A stretch of 37,949 bases of DNA, taken from Sulfurimonas sp. Its GTDB lineage: Bacteria > Campylobacterota > Campylobacteria > Campylobacterales > Sulfurimonadaceae. The stretch lies in NCBI GenBank assembly GCA_027063745.1, contig JAMORG010000054.1, forward strand, positions 1 to 37,949, given 5' to 3'. The position numbers and the translations under genes were made by a program. The notes under the pieces are model-generated. The model saw only the letters and a list, made by a program, of their open reading frames with translations. It did no database searches and was not told where the DNA came from. This document shows positions 32,546 through 37,548 of this stretch, in pieces (position 1 is the stretch's first letter; every line of letters starts with the position of its first letter).

Positions 32546-33321
32546 ATTGCACCTCCTTGTTTGGTATGTGGACCATTGATCTTATTCATTGCCCACTGCC
32601 CTGCTGCCTGCATTGTTCCGCTTGTAGTGCTTGTTTGAGTTGGCATAGTGTTGTAGTCCTCCATAAACGGAGTGATGCGTTTAGCGAACTCTTTTTTGTC
32701 GTGCTGATGTGCTATGTAGTCATGTAGCAGGCTCTCTTTGTCTGCTATTTGCTTGAAGAAGTTATATCCGTCTTTAGTTTTAGTAACTTTTGATTTTATA
32801 GGAGCTTGAGATTTTAAAAGCTTGATAAAATCATCATAGCCTTTTTGTGTATTTTTTATAGAAGTCTCAGTTGTAATCTCTGTTGTAGTCTTAGTCAAAG
32901 ATTTTACTATAATAGTTTCGTCTTTTTGGGGAGTACAGTTTCCACCTTTTGGGGAAACAGTGCTACCCATTTCGTCGTTACTTGTTTCCACGCTGTTTTC
33001 ACACTCTTTTTCAAGATTATTTAAACATTCTGCAAATTTATTCCAGTCAATTTCATAGTATGTTTTTGCAGGAATACCCTCTCTTGTTATTGTTATAAAA
33101 TCAAGCTTTTTTATAAGTTTTTTTGCACTCTCAATCTCTTTTCTTGTAAGTAGAGTTTCTTCCATTATCTCTGCATCTGTCTTGAAAAATTTGTCTTTTT
33201 TACTAAACCAGTACATAACCTGAGACAAATAGATACCTGCCGTTGTTGATCCTGTTATCTTTCTATATGCAGGATAGTATGCAATAGGTCTTTCATTAAG
33301 TGCCTGTAGTATATTTTTCAT
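32539..33321 (-). CDS. O-like replication initiation protein (260 aa)
   Basis: An N-terminal winged-helix (TAGIYLSQVMYWFSKKDKFFKTDAEIMEETLLTRKEIESAKKLI) of the kind in phage replisome organiser/DnaD-like and replication O proteins is followed by a Ser/Thr/Lys-rich linker and a helical end that should contact the loader. The DNA coding for its middle has two copies of TTTTGGGGA-n-ACAGT (32924-32939 and 32947-32961), possible iterons, so the origin may lie inside the gene as in lambda. ATG overlaps the previous stop in TAATG. Confidence 0.7.
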   Translation of the reverse strand: MKNILQALNERPIAYYPAYRKITGSTTAGIYLSQVMYWFSKKDKFFKTDAEIMEETLLTRKEIESAKKLIKKLDFITITREGIPAKTYYEIDWNKFAECLNNLEKECENSVETSNDEMGSTVSPKGGNCTPQKDETIIVKSLTKTTTEITTETSIKNTQKGYDDFIKLLKSQAPIKSKVTKTKDGYNFFKQIADKESLLHDYIAHQHDKKEFAKRITPFMEDYNTMPTQTSTTSGTMQAAGQWAMNKINGPHTKQGGAIC

Positions 33322-33548
33322 TACGCAGCACCTAACACTTGTTTAGCTTTTTTGAGTTGATTGTTTGCTATGTATCTAAGCTTTATTTTTGCATCGCCTC
33401 TTTTAGCCCATTCGCTTGTTATAAGTCCTGCATTCTCAAGTTCACAAAAGTATTGATTAGGATTTGATATGTAGTTAAAATCTGTAGCCGTAAGTTTTGA
33501 TTTTGTTTCGTATAGTTTTTTGAGGATCGCTTTTGCGTGTTTTCTCAT
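33321..33548 (-). CDS. Small winged-helix-like DNA-binding protein (75 aa)
   Basis: Residues 5-55 (AKAILKKLYETKSKLTATDFNYI; CELENAGLITSEWAKRGDAKIKLRY) read as a winged helix with an A-G-L-I recognition part, like small ArsR/MarR-type transcription or replication factors. It overlaps the O-like gene by TAATG. Its leader is the unusual bistable RNA at 33562-33634, directly abutting its AAGG ribosome binding site. Its probable role is control of replication or early genes; this is inference. Confidence 0.6.
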   Translation of the reverse strand: MRKHAKAILKKLYETKSKLTATDFNYISNPNQYFCELENAGLITSEWAKRGDAKIKLRYIANNQLKKAKQVLGAA

Positions 33549-33561
33549 TTTTATTGCCTTT

Positions 33562-33634
33562 TGGTGTTAGCAACTTCAAAAAGAGTAAGGTTAAGCGGTC
33601 TAACACCACATAAACACCGCTTACCCTTTTTGAA
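33562..33634 (-). promoter_or_regulatory. Two mutually exclusive hairpins before a ribosome binding site (candidate RNA switch)
   Basis: In the minus-strand RNA the first arm (33634-33616) pairs with 33599-33575: TTCAAAAAG/CTTTTTGAA, GTAAG/CTTAC and CGGT/ACCG, 18 pairs around a 16-nt loop. Part of that loop and its edge, TGGTGTTAG (33608-33600), is exactly complementary to CTAACACCA (33570-33562), which directly precedes the AAGG of the next gene. Both cannot form, since only 4 nt link the arms across an 18-bp stem. One fold leaves the ribosome site free; the other clamps it. Confidence 0.65.
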
Positions 33635-33704
33635 ATTAGTTTGGTTGAAACACTAAGGCAAAAAACGATATAATTTTTTGTTGTCTTTTACCTCGTGTAA
33701 TTGA

Positions 33705-33733
33705 CTTCTTTTGTATTGATTTCAGATTACTGA
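33705..33733 (-). promoter_or_regulatory. Hairpin plus AATCAATACAAAAGAAG, copy 3
   Basis: Minus strand: a small hairpin TCAG-TAAT-CTGA (33733-33722) directly followed by AATCAATACAAAAGAAG (33721-33705), one base off the copies 1/2 sequence. No start codon is found at a fitting distance, so here the box is not the ribosome site of an obvious gene. Confidence 0.45.
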
Positions 33734-33739
33734 TTTCAT

Positions 33740-33789
33740 CGCTCTTGCAGCCTGCCAGTTGCAAGGGCATCAATAACCTTGATAAAGCG
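33740..33789 (-). ncRNA. Candidate three-way-junction RNA in the early leader
   Basis: Minus strand: CGCT (33789-33786) pairs with AGCG (33743-33740). Between them are the hairpins ATCAA-GGTTA-TTGAT (33783-33769) and CTTGCA-ACTGGCAGGC-TGCAAG (33765-33744). The second is flush with the closing stem. It lies just after the RHH gene in the leftward leader. Antitermination or processing is conceivable; no family is recognised. Confidence 0.4.
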
Positions 33790-33811
33790 CCTCTAAAGAC
33801 ACTCTACAAAG

Positions 33812-34057
33812 CTACTTCGTTACTAAATCAAACGCTACCGCAATAGGGTTTTCAACAATTAAAGTTGCTTGATCCTTCACATCTCTAAAAACAGATTTGC
33901 AAAGAATATTTACAACCTTGCTATGAGAGTAACCTTTTGATTTTGCTATTTCGTCTATAAACCTAAAAGTCTCATCATCAAAGCTTGTAGTAATTCGGTT
34001 TAACTTCTTATCTTCATCACGCTCTTCACTATCTCCAAATAGCACACCTGTTCTCAT
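33812..34057 (-). CDS. Ribbon-helix-helix regulator (81 aa)
   Basis: The segment NRITTSFDDETFRFIDEIAKSKGYSHSKVVNILCKS is a MetJ/Arc/CopG ribbon-helix-helix: a strand for dimerisation and operator contact followed by two helices. The first 15 residues are acidic and the last 15 a hydrophobic extension. It overlaps cro by 4 nt (ATGA), so it is co-produced with Cro at the start of the leftward early operon. Likely an early repressor, or an activator of later genes; the target is unknown. Confidence 0.75.
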   Translation of the reverse strand: MRTGVLFGDSEERDEDKKLNRITTSFDDETFRFIDEIAKSKGYSHSKVVNILCKSVFRDVKDQATLIVENPIAVAFDLVTK

Positions 34058-34281
34058 AACTTCGCACCTTTCAACACTTGTTCACTTTTTTTTGATTTAG
34101 TATTATTTTCTTGTAGGTAAAGTTTAATATCTCTCCACGCTTCAAGTGGAATATTAAATTCATCTTTTAACTTAAACATTTTGTCCGCTGTTGGCTTAGT
34201 TATTCCACTAAACCATTGGCTCACTGTTGAATGAGATACATTAAGTGTTTTTTGTATTTCTTTTCTATTTATATTTTTCAT
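34054..34281 (-). CDS. cro: Cro-like HTH protein
   Basis: 75 aa: a helix-turn-helix IQKTLNVSHSTVSQWFSGITKPTADKMF of the Cro/CI kind (residues 10-37) and a helical C-terminus. Divergent from cI across the O1-O3 operators and therefore the lytic-side repressor of the switch. No Shine-Dalgarno precedes the ATG at 34281. Its promoter, TATTTT-N17-GATAAT (34323-34295), would start the RNA only about seven bases upstream, so it may be made from a nearly leaderless mRNA. Confidence 0.8.
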   Translation of the reverse strand: MKNINRKEIQKTLNVSHSTVSQWFSGITKPTADKMFKLKDEFNIPLEAWRDIKLYLQENNTKSKKSEQVLKGAKL

Positions 34282-34289
34282 ACTGAATT

Positions 34290-34304
34290 GTAAGATTATC
34301 TTAC
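34290..34304. promoter_or_regulatory. Operator O1 (perfect palindrome)
   Basis: GTAAGATTATCTTAC, palindromic across all 15 bases. It covers the -10 (GATAAT) of the cro promoter. Being the most symmetrical site, it is probably the highest-affinity one. Confidence 0.8.
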
Positions 34305-34323
34305 TTTATTTTTCTTTAAAATA
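34295..34323 (-). promoter_or_regulatory. Leftward early promoter (cro)
   Basis: On the minus strand TATTTT (34323-34318), 17 bases, GATAAT (34300-34295). The -10 lies in O1, and O2 begins just beyond the -35. Transcription would start close to the cro ATG. Confidence 0.55.
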
Positions 34324-34338
34324 GTAAGATTTACTTAC
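34324..34338. promoter_or_regulatory. Operator O2
   Basis: GTAAGATTTACTTAC: GTAAG/CTTAC half sites with a 5-bp spacer, centred 34 bp from O1. Where CI binds here it would cover the -35 region of the cI promoter side. Confidence 0.7.
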
Positions 34339-34347
34339 TTTTTTTGT

Positions 34348-34362
34348 GTTAGAATAACTTAC
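34348..34362. promoter_or_regulatory. Operator O3 (degenerate)
   Basis: GTTAGAATAACTTAC, one base off the half-site consensus. It overlaps TAGAAT (34350-34355), the likely -10 for cI, so it could mediate negative autoregulation. Confidence 0.55.
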
Positions 34363-34376
34363 ATAAAGGAATAAAA

Positions 34377-34958
34377 ATGAGTTTTGGAACATTATTAAGA
34401 GATGCTAGAAAAAAAATGAATATGTCTCAAGATGACTTGGCAAAATTACTTGGAGTTAATAGAGTTTCAATTTCAAATTATGAGCAAGATAAAAATACTC
34501 CAACTTTATCTAATTTGAATAAAATAAAAAAGATATTAAAACTTAGCCCAGACTATTTTGAAGAAGATAAAAGCTTAATTAAAATAAAAACAATCCCACT
34601 TATAGGTATTGCCTCATGTGGAGTTCCTAGCCAGTCATACGATGATATCATAGAGTACATACCTGTACCTGATAAATTTGCTCGTGATGGTGTATATGCT
34701 GTTACTGCTGAGGGCGATAGTATGCTTCCGCGCATTGCTCATGGAGATATTGTTATGTGCGATAAAGATGCTCCATGTGAAAATGGAAACATAGTACACT
34801 ACACTACAAACGATGGAGATAGCGGACTTAAAAAGTTTATGCTCAAAGATGGAATAGTTACACTATACCCACTAAATACTGACGGCTTTACACCTATTAT
34901 GCTTAAAGAAGATGAGCTCAGATGTGCTAAAGCTATTAAAATAATTTCGGATTTGTAA
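34377..34958 (+). CDS. cI: CI-like repressor with S24/LexA-type peptidase domain
   Basis: 193 aa. A N-terminal HTH_3 domain (LLRDARKKMNMSQDDLAKLLGVNRVSISNYE, residues 6-36) binds operators. The C-terminal S24 domain has the Ser-Lys dyad Ser115 in EGDSMLP and Lys152 in SGLKKF, spaced 37 as in LexA. The likely self-cleavage bond is Cys81-Gly82 in GIASCGVP, the UmuD-type Cys-Gly rather than the commoner Ala-Gly. RecA-stimulated cleavage after DNA damage would induce the prophage. AAAGGA lies before the ATG. Confidence 0.92.
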   Translation: MSFGTLLRDARKKMNMSQDDLAKLLGVNRVSISNYEQDKNTPTLSNLNKIKKILKLSPDYFEEDKSLIKIKTIPLIGIASCGVPSQSYDDIIEYIPVPDKFARDGVYAVTAEGDSMLPRIAHGDIVMCDKDAPCENGNIVHYTTNDGDSGLKKFMLKDGIVTLYPLNTDGFTPIMLKEDELRCAKAIKIISDL

Positions 34959-34959
34959 A

Positions 34960-35157
34960 ATGATTTTTACAAGAAAACAAAAATTTAGATTAAGTATAGT
35001 AATATCTATTTTTTGGGTTATAGGATGGTTGTTATTTTCATTATCATTTCACGGACATTGGCTATTTAGTAAAAAAATGTATATGTTTATCGTTATTGGT
35101 ATAGTACCTACTTCTTTATTTTGGTCTTACTATTGGATAAAAAGTGCTAAAGACTAA
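34960..35157 (+). CDS. Two-span small membrane protein in the cI operon (65 aa)
   Basis: Hydrophobic segments at about 12-28 (IVISIFWVIGWLLFSLS) and 41-58 (MFIVIGIVPTSLFWSYYW) with a basic N-terminus, suggesting both ends inside. It starts one base after the cI stop, so it is made whenever CI is, that is in lysogens. Such cI-linked membrane proteins often exclude superinfecting phages or tune membrane state. No family recognised. Converges with the lipoprotein gene, their stops overlapping by 4 nt. Confidence 0.65.
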   Translation: MIFTRKQKFRLSIVISIFWVIGWLLFSLSFHGHWLFSKKMYMFIVIGIVPTSLFWSYYWIKSAKD

Positions 35158-35558
35158 TATGCCTTTAACATCACTTTATCATCTATAACTATCTTAGCAT
35201 TACCAGAAATCCATATCATTTCAATACTTTTACAGTCATCGGATACAGTTCCTCTAAAATATCCACTTTCATCAAAATATTCATCATTTTTACCATCATA
35301 ATTTTTAGTAACTGAATTATACTCCTGCATTTTCAACTTATTACCTTTTAGAGTTATATTTGTATCTGCCGTACTCATTCCAAACTCATCTGTATATTTT
35401 ATCTTACCTTTGTATAAATCAGACTTTTTACTATTTACTTTCAAAACTACATTTTGCTTAAAATCTTTATCTACTAATGCTGTACCTTTATATGATTTAT
35501 ACAAATCACAAGAAAACAAACTACTATACAAAACAAACAACACTAATAAAACTTTCAT
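35154..35558 (-). CDS. Secreted lipoprotein-like protein (134 aa), possible exclusion factor
   Basis: Lys at residue 2, a hydrophobic core, and LFSC (residues 14-17) form a lipoprotein signal with Cys17 as the acylated residue. The mature part is a small beta-rich domain (FKQNVVLKVNSKKSDLYKG; NAKIVIDDKVMLKAY). Lipoproteins of temperate phages often block receptors or DNA entry of other phages; this is inferred. It has its own promoter overlapping operator O4, a 12-aa leader reading frame coupled by ATGA, and AAGGA before its ATG. Confidence 0.65.
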   Translation of the reverse strand: MKVLLVLFVLYSSLFSCDLYKSYKGTALVDKDFKQNVVLKVNSKKSDLYKGKIKYTDEFGMSTADTNITLKGNKLKMQEYNSVTKNYDGKNDEYFDESGYFRGTVSDDCKSIEMIWISGNAKIVIDDKVMLKAY

Positions 35559-35593
35559 AAAAATCCTTTTTTCATAATTATACCTAAACTCAT
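35555..35593 (-). CDS. 12-aa leader peptide coupled to the lipoprotein gene
   Basis: ATG at 35593 with AGAGG before it; the reading frame (MSLGIIMKKGFL) ends in a TGA that overlaps the lipoprotein ATG as ATGA. Coupling to the lipoprotein is likely. The peptide itself may have no function. Confidence 0.45.
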   Translation of the reverse strand: MSLGIIMKKGFL

Positions 35594-35624
35594 AATAATA
35601 CCTCTTCTCTTAATTTCAAAAAGA

Positions 35625-35653
35625 ATTATATCAAAAGTAAGTTATTCTTACAA
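35625..35653 (-). promoter_or_regulatory. Leftward promoter of the lipoprotein gene
   Basis: Minus strand TTGTAA (35653-35648), 17 bases, consensus TATAAT (35630-35625). O4 (35637-35651) fills the spacer and -35, so CI or Cro would block it. Confidence 0.65.
35637..35651. promoter_or_regulatory. Operator O4
   Basis: GTAAGTTATTCTTAC, exact GTAAG/CTTAC half sites with a 5-bp spacer, lying in the promoter of the lipoprotein gene. Confidence 0.7.
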
Positions 35654-35670
35654 ATTTAAACTACAATTAA

Positions 35671-35685
35671 GTAAGTATATCTTAC
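35671..35685. promoter_or_regulatory. Operator O5
   Basis: GTAAGTATATCTTAC, exact half sites, 34 bp from O4 just as O1 is from O2. It overlaps a TATATC that could serve a rightward early promoter toward recE. Confidence 0.7.
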
Positions 35686-35737
35686 AATTTTCTCAACAAA
35701 ACAAAAAACAGCTTTTTAGCTTAACTTTGTTTTGAGT

Positions 35738-36002
35738 TCCTAAAAGTGAAGGCGATAACAATACGCATAGATATTGAGGCTTGATGATAATTGTTTCAAG
35801 CAAAGCTTTTAGGATTGACTTAGAGATGTGTCACGCAGGATTGGCACTTGTTAAAAAAGATACCCACTAACCTATCAAGCGAGGTTATGGATGAATGAAG
35901 CATAACAAAATTTTCATAAAAGTACACAAGTAGAACGGCAATGCATTCACTAACGCTTAAATTCGGGTAGTTACCGATGAGCAGAGTCGCTTGTGTGCTT
36001 TT
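35738..36002 (+). ncRNA. Structured leader of the recET operon (candidate regulatory RNA)
   Basis: This 639-nt interval (35559-36197) has no convincing gene. In order it can form: TCCTAAAAG/CTTTTAGGA (35738-35746 and 35806-35814, 9 perfect pairs) enclosing GCTTGA/TCAAGC (35779-35784 and 35796-35801); GTGTCA/TGGCAC (35828-35847); TAACCT/AGGTTA (35868-35887); and a 13-pair stem AAAAGTACACAAG with CTTGTGTGCTTTT (35918-35930 and 35990-36002) enclosing TCGG/CCGA. The last stem ends in a T-run, so it could terminate. Strand assumed rightward toward recE. Antitermination-type leaders (HK022 put, for example) look similar in layout; no sequence match is claimed. Confidence 0.45.
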
Positions 36003-36124
36003 TAGAGAGTTTACAAAGCTTCCCATAAAGTCACTCAATGGGCTTTCTCATATTGGTCCACAGACTCCTTTATGAAGATACAAAACTATTATACAGGTAG
36101 AGAGTTAGCCTTTGGGAAGCTCTG

Positions 36125-36140
36125 TAAGCTCTTTAGCTTA
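36125..36140 (+). other. Hairpin in the recET leader
   Basis: TAAGC-TCTTTA-GCTTA, five perfect pairs, 58 bases before the first gene of the operon. Together with the hairpin at 36154-36167 it precedes box copy 4. Confidence 0.3.
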
Positions 36141-36153
36141 AAGGAAACAGTCG

Positions 36154-36189
36154 CCGATGGCAGTCGGTTAAAAATCAATACAAAAGAGG
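36154..36189 (+). promoter_or_regulatory. Hairpin plus AATCAATACAAAAGAGG leader, copy 4
   Basis: The hairpin CCGA-TGGCAG-TCGG (36154-36167) is followed after five bases by AATCAATACAAAAGAGG (36173-36189), whose AGAGG is the ribosome binding site for the 44-aa gene. It is the only plus-strand copy of the box. Confidence 0.6.
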
Positions 36190-36197
36190 ACAAAAAC

Positions 36198-36332
36198 ATG
36201 AGTATCAAAAAAATAAATCTCCTTACAAAAGTCTATCTTGATACAAAGCCAGATGCAACAGCAGGCGAAGTAGCAAGATTTATAAAAGATGTAGAAATCA
36301 CACTAAAACTTTCGGAGAGAAAAAATGCTTAA
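36198..36332 (+). CDS. First gene of the recET operon (44 aa)
   Basis: The product is MSIKKINLLTKVYLDTKPD followed by a helical end (GEVARFIKDVEITLKLSER). The ATG at 36198 follows AAAAGAGGAC, the end of box copy 4. A longer reading from 36072 lies in the structured leader and lacks a site. No family recognised. The small size and leading place recall antitermination or inhibitor peptides of early operons, but nothing in the sequence proves that. Confidence 0.6.
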   Translation: MSIKKINLLTKVYLDTKPDATAGEVARFIKDVEITLKLSERKNA

Positions 36333-36564
36333 ATTCAACACAGACCAGTTTTTAGCTCACTTCTTTAAAAAAGATGAGCGTGTAGATGTAAATGCTGACG
36401 AGCTGCAGCGTCTAGTAAGAGAGTCACGATCAAAAGATGCTGAGATAAAGAGACTTTGCAAAATCATTGCAGAGCAAAAAATGTTGCTGCTAACAAAAGA
36501 TGACAAGATACTGTCTCTTGAAGCAAAGATAGAACCTACATACAGACTTGATTTGAGTGCGTGA
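36325..36564 (+). CDS. Coiled-coil early protein (79 aa)
   Basis: Helical chain with an acidic start (FNTDQFLAHFFKKDERVDVNADELQRLVRE) and a coil (KDAEIKRLCKIIAEQKMLLLTKDDKILSLEAKI). No family recognised. Overlaps the 44-aa gene by 8 nt and is preceded by GGAGAG, so it is co-translated. Operon membership suggests a role in recombination or takeover; unproven. Confidence 0.6.
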   Translation: MLKFNTDQFLAHFFKKDERVDVNADELQRLVRESRSKDAEIKRLCKIIAEQKMLLLTKDDKILSLEAKIEPTYRLDLSA

Positions 36565-36572
36565 GGTGTTTT

Positions 36573-36674
36573 ATGAGTAGTGTAATAATAGGGTCGGTTA
36601 TATGTATTGCATCTGTGATTATCATCATTGATGCTTATATTTCATACAGTAGAAAGTGGGGAGAAAATGAGTGA
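36573..36674 (+). CDS. 33-aa single-span membrane peptide
   Basis: ATG at 36573 with GAGG eight bases upstream. The peptide is one hydrophobic helix (SSVIIGSVICIASVIIIIDA) with a basic/acidic tail ending WGENE. Fits between two coding genes and overlaps the next start by 8 nt. Small membrane peptides of early operons may act on host envelope or transport; function unknown. Confidence 0.5.
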   Translation: MSSVIIGSVICIASVIIIIDAYISYSRKWGENE

Positions 36675-36750
36675 TTTGAAAAAAGATGCTGCATATTATG
36701 AAAAAGCAGTTAAGAATTTTAGAAAACAATTTAAGGAGATGAAAAGATGA
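36667..36750 (+). CDS. 27-aa basic helical peptide
   Basis: ATG at 36667, with GTGGGGAG just upstream. It encodes a Lys-rich helix (SDLKKDAAYYEKAVKNF) and ends in a TGA overlapping the recE ATG (ATGA). The dense coupling supports translation, but the peptide may mainly serve to couple recE. No homolog recognised. Confidence 0.45.
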   Translation: MSDLKKDAAYYEKAVKNFRKQFKEMKR

Positions 36751-37547
36751 GTGCAATTCCAAAAGTAATGCAAAAGATGAGTGATAAAGACTACTTTGCC
36801 ACCGATGCCCTCTCAAACAGTGACTTTAGACTGCTTAAAGAGTCCGTTTTGCACTATGAGAATAAAGAACTGTTCCCTATCTCTTCAACAAGTATGAAGA
36901 TAGGAAGTGCAGTACATAAACTCGTGCTTGAGCCTGAGAGCTTCAATGATGATTTTATCATTGAGGAGTTTGAGGGCTGTGAGTTAAACAAAAACACAAA
37001 AGCCTATAAGGAAGCAAAAAAAGCGTGGCTTGATTGTGTAGGGGATAGAGAAGTGCTGAGCGTGCAGGAGTTTGACTCCATTGCGACAATGGCACGCAAT
37101 GTTAAAGCTATTGCAGGTGGACTGCTTCAAAATGGTATCGCTGAACACGCTTTCTTTAGCGAGTTTGACGGCATACCTGTAAAATGTAAGGCAGACTACT
37201 ATCGTGAAGACTTAGGCGTGGTTATTGACCTTAAAACGACTAAAAGCATTAAGGACTTTAAGAAGTCTATCTTAGAGTACGGCTACGACACTCAGTCAGC
37301 TTTCTACACGGATGTTATTTCAAGCCTTGGTTATAAAGCAGATAGATTTATCTTCATCTTGGTAGAAACACAGTCGCCACATATGGTTAGCGTGCAGGAG
37401 ATGAGCCTAGAGTCCATAGAAGAAGGTAGAGCAGTTTATAGTGAACTACTGCAAACTTGGCGTGATTATAAAAAAGATGGTGTTGTTAATGTTGTTAAAA
37501 CAACTGGACTTCCTGAATGGTATTTAGAAAAAAGACGAGGAGCATAA
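36747..37547 (+). CDS. recE: RecE-type exonuclease (PD-(D/E)XK, exonuclease VIII family)
   Basis: 266 aa. The residues known from E. coli RecE (His652, Asp748, Asp759, Lys761) line up with His57 in GSAVHKLVLEPE, Asp150 in KCKADYY, Asp161 and Lys163 in VIDLKTT, with the same spacing of 11 and 2. The following YDTQSAFY is also conserved in the family. The enzyme resects a DNA end 5' to 3', leaving the strand that RecT anneals. Start overlaps the previous stop in ATGA; ends one base before recT. It is a minimal RecE without the long N-terminal part of the E. coli protein. Confidence 0.93.
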   Translation: MSAIPKVMQKMSDKDYFATDALSNSDFRLLKESVLHYENKELFPISSTSMKIGSAVHKLVLEPESFNDDFIIEEFEGCELNKNTKAYKEAKKAWLDCVGDREVLSVQEFDSIATMARNVKAIAGGLLQNGIAEHAFFSEFDGIPVKCKADYYREDLGVVIDLKTTKSIKDFKKSILEYGYDTQSAFYTDVISSLGYKADRFIFILVETQSPHMVSVQEMSLESIEEGRAVYSELLQTWRDYKKDGVVNVVKTTGLPEWYLEKRRGA

Positions 37548-37548
37548 A

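Noticed and set aside
33585-33624. An extra operator made of GTAAG and CTTAC in the bistable RNA
   Set aside because: The half sites are 30 bp apart rather than five and are explained by the hairpin.
33562-33634. H-type pseudoknot formed by both pairings at once
   Set aside because: Only four bases link the ends of the 18-bp stem to the second arm, far too short to span it. The pairings must be alternatives.
35820-36038. A 72-codon minus-strand reading frame in the recET leader
   Set aside because: It starts with TTG or a weak ATG without a good ribosome site, has odd composition, and covers long perfect inverted repeats that explain the sequence better as RNA structure. A real small gene is not fully excluded.
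36072-36197. Upstream extension of the 44-aa gene
   Set aside because: The extra 42 codons run through the hairpins and box copy 4 and have no ribosome site. ATG 36198 has AGAGG.
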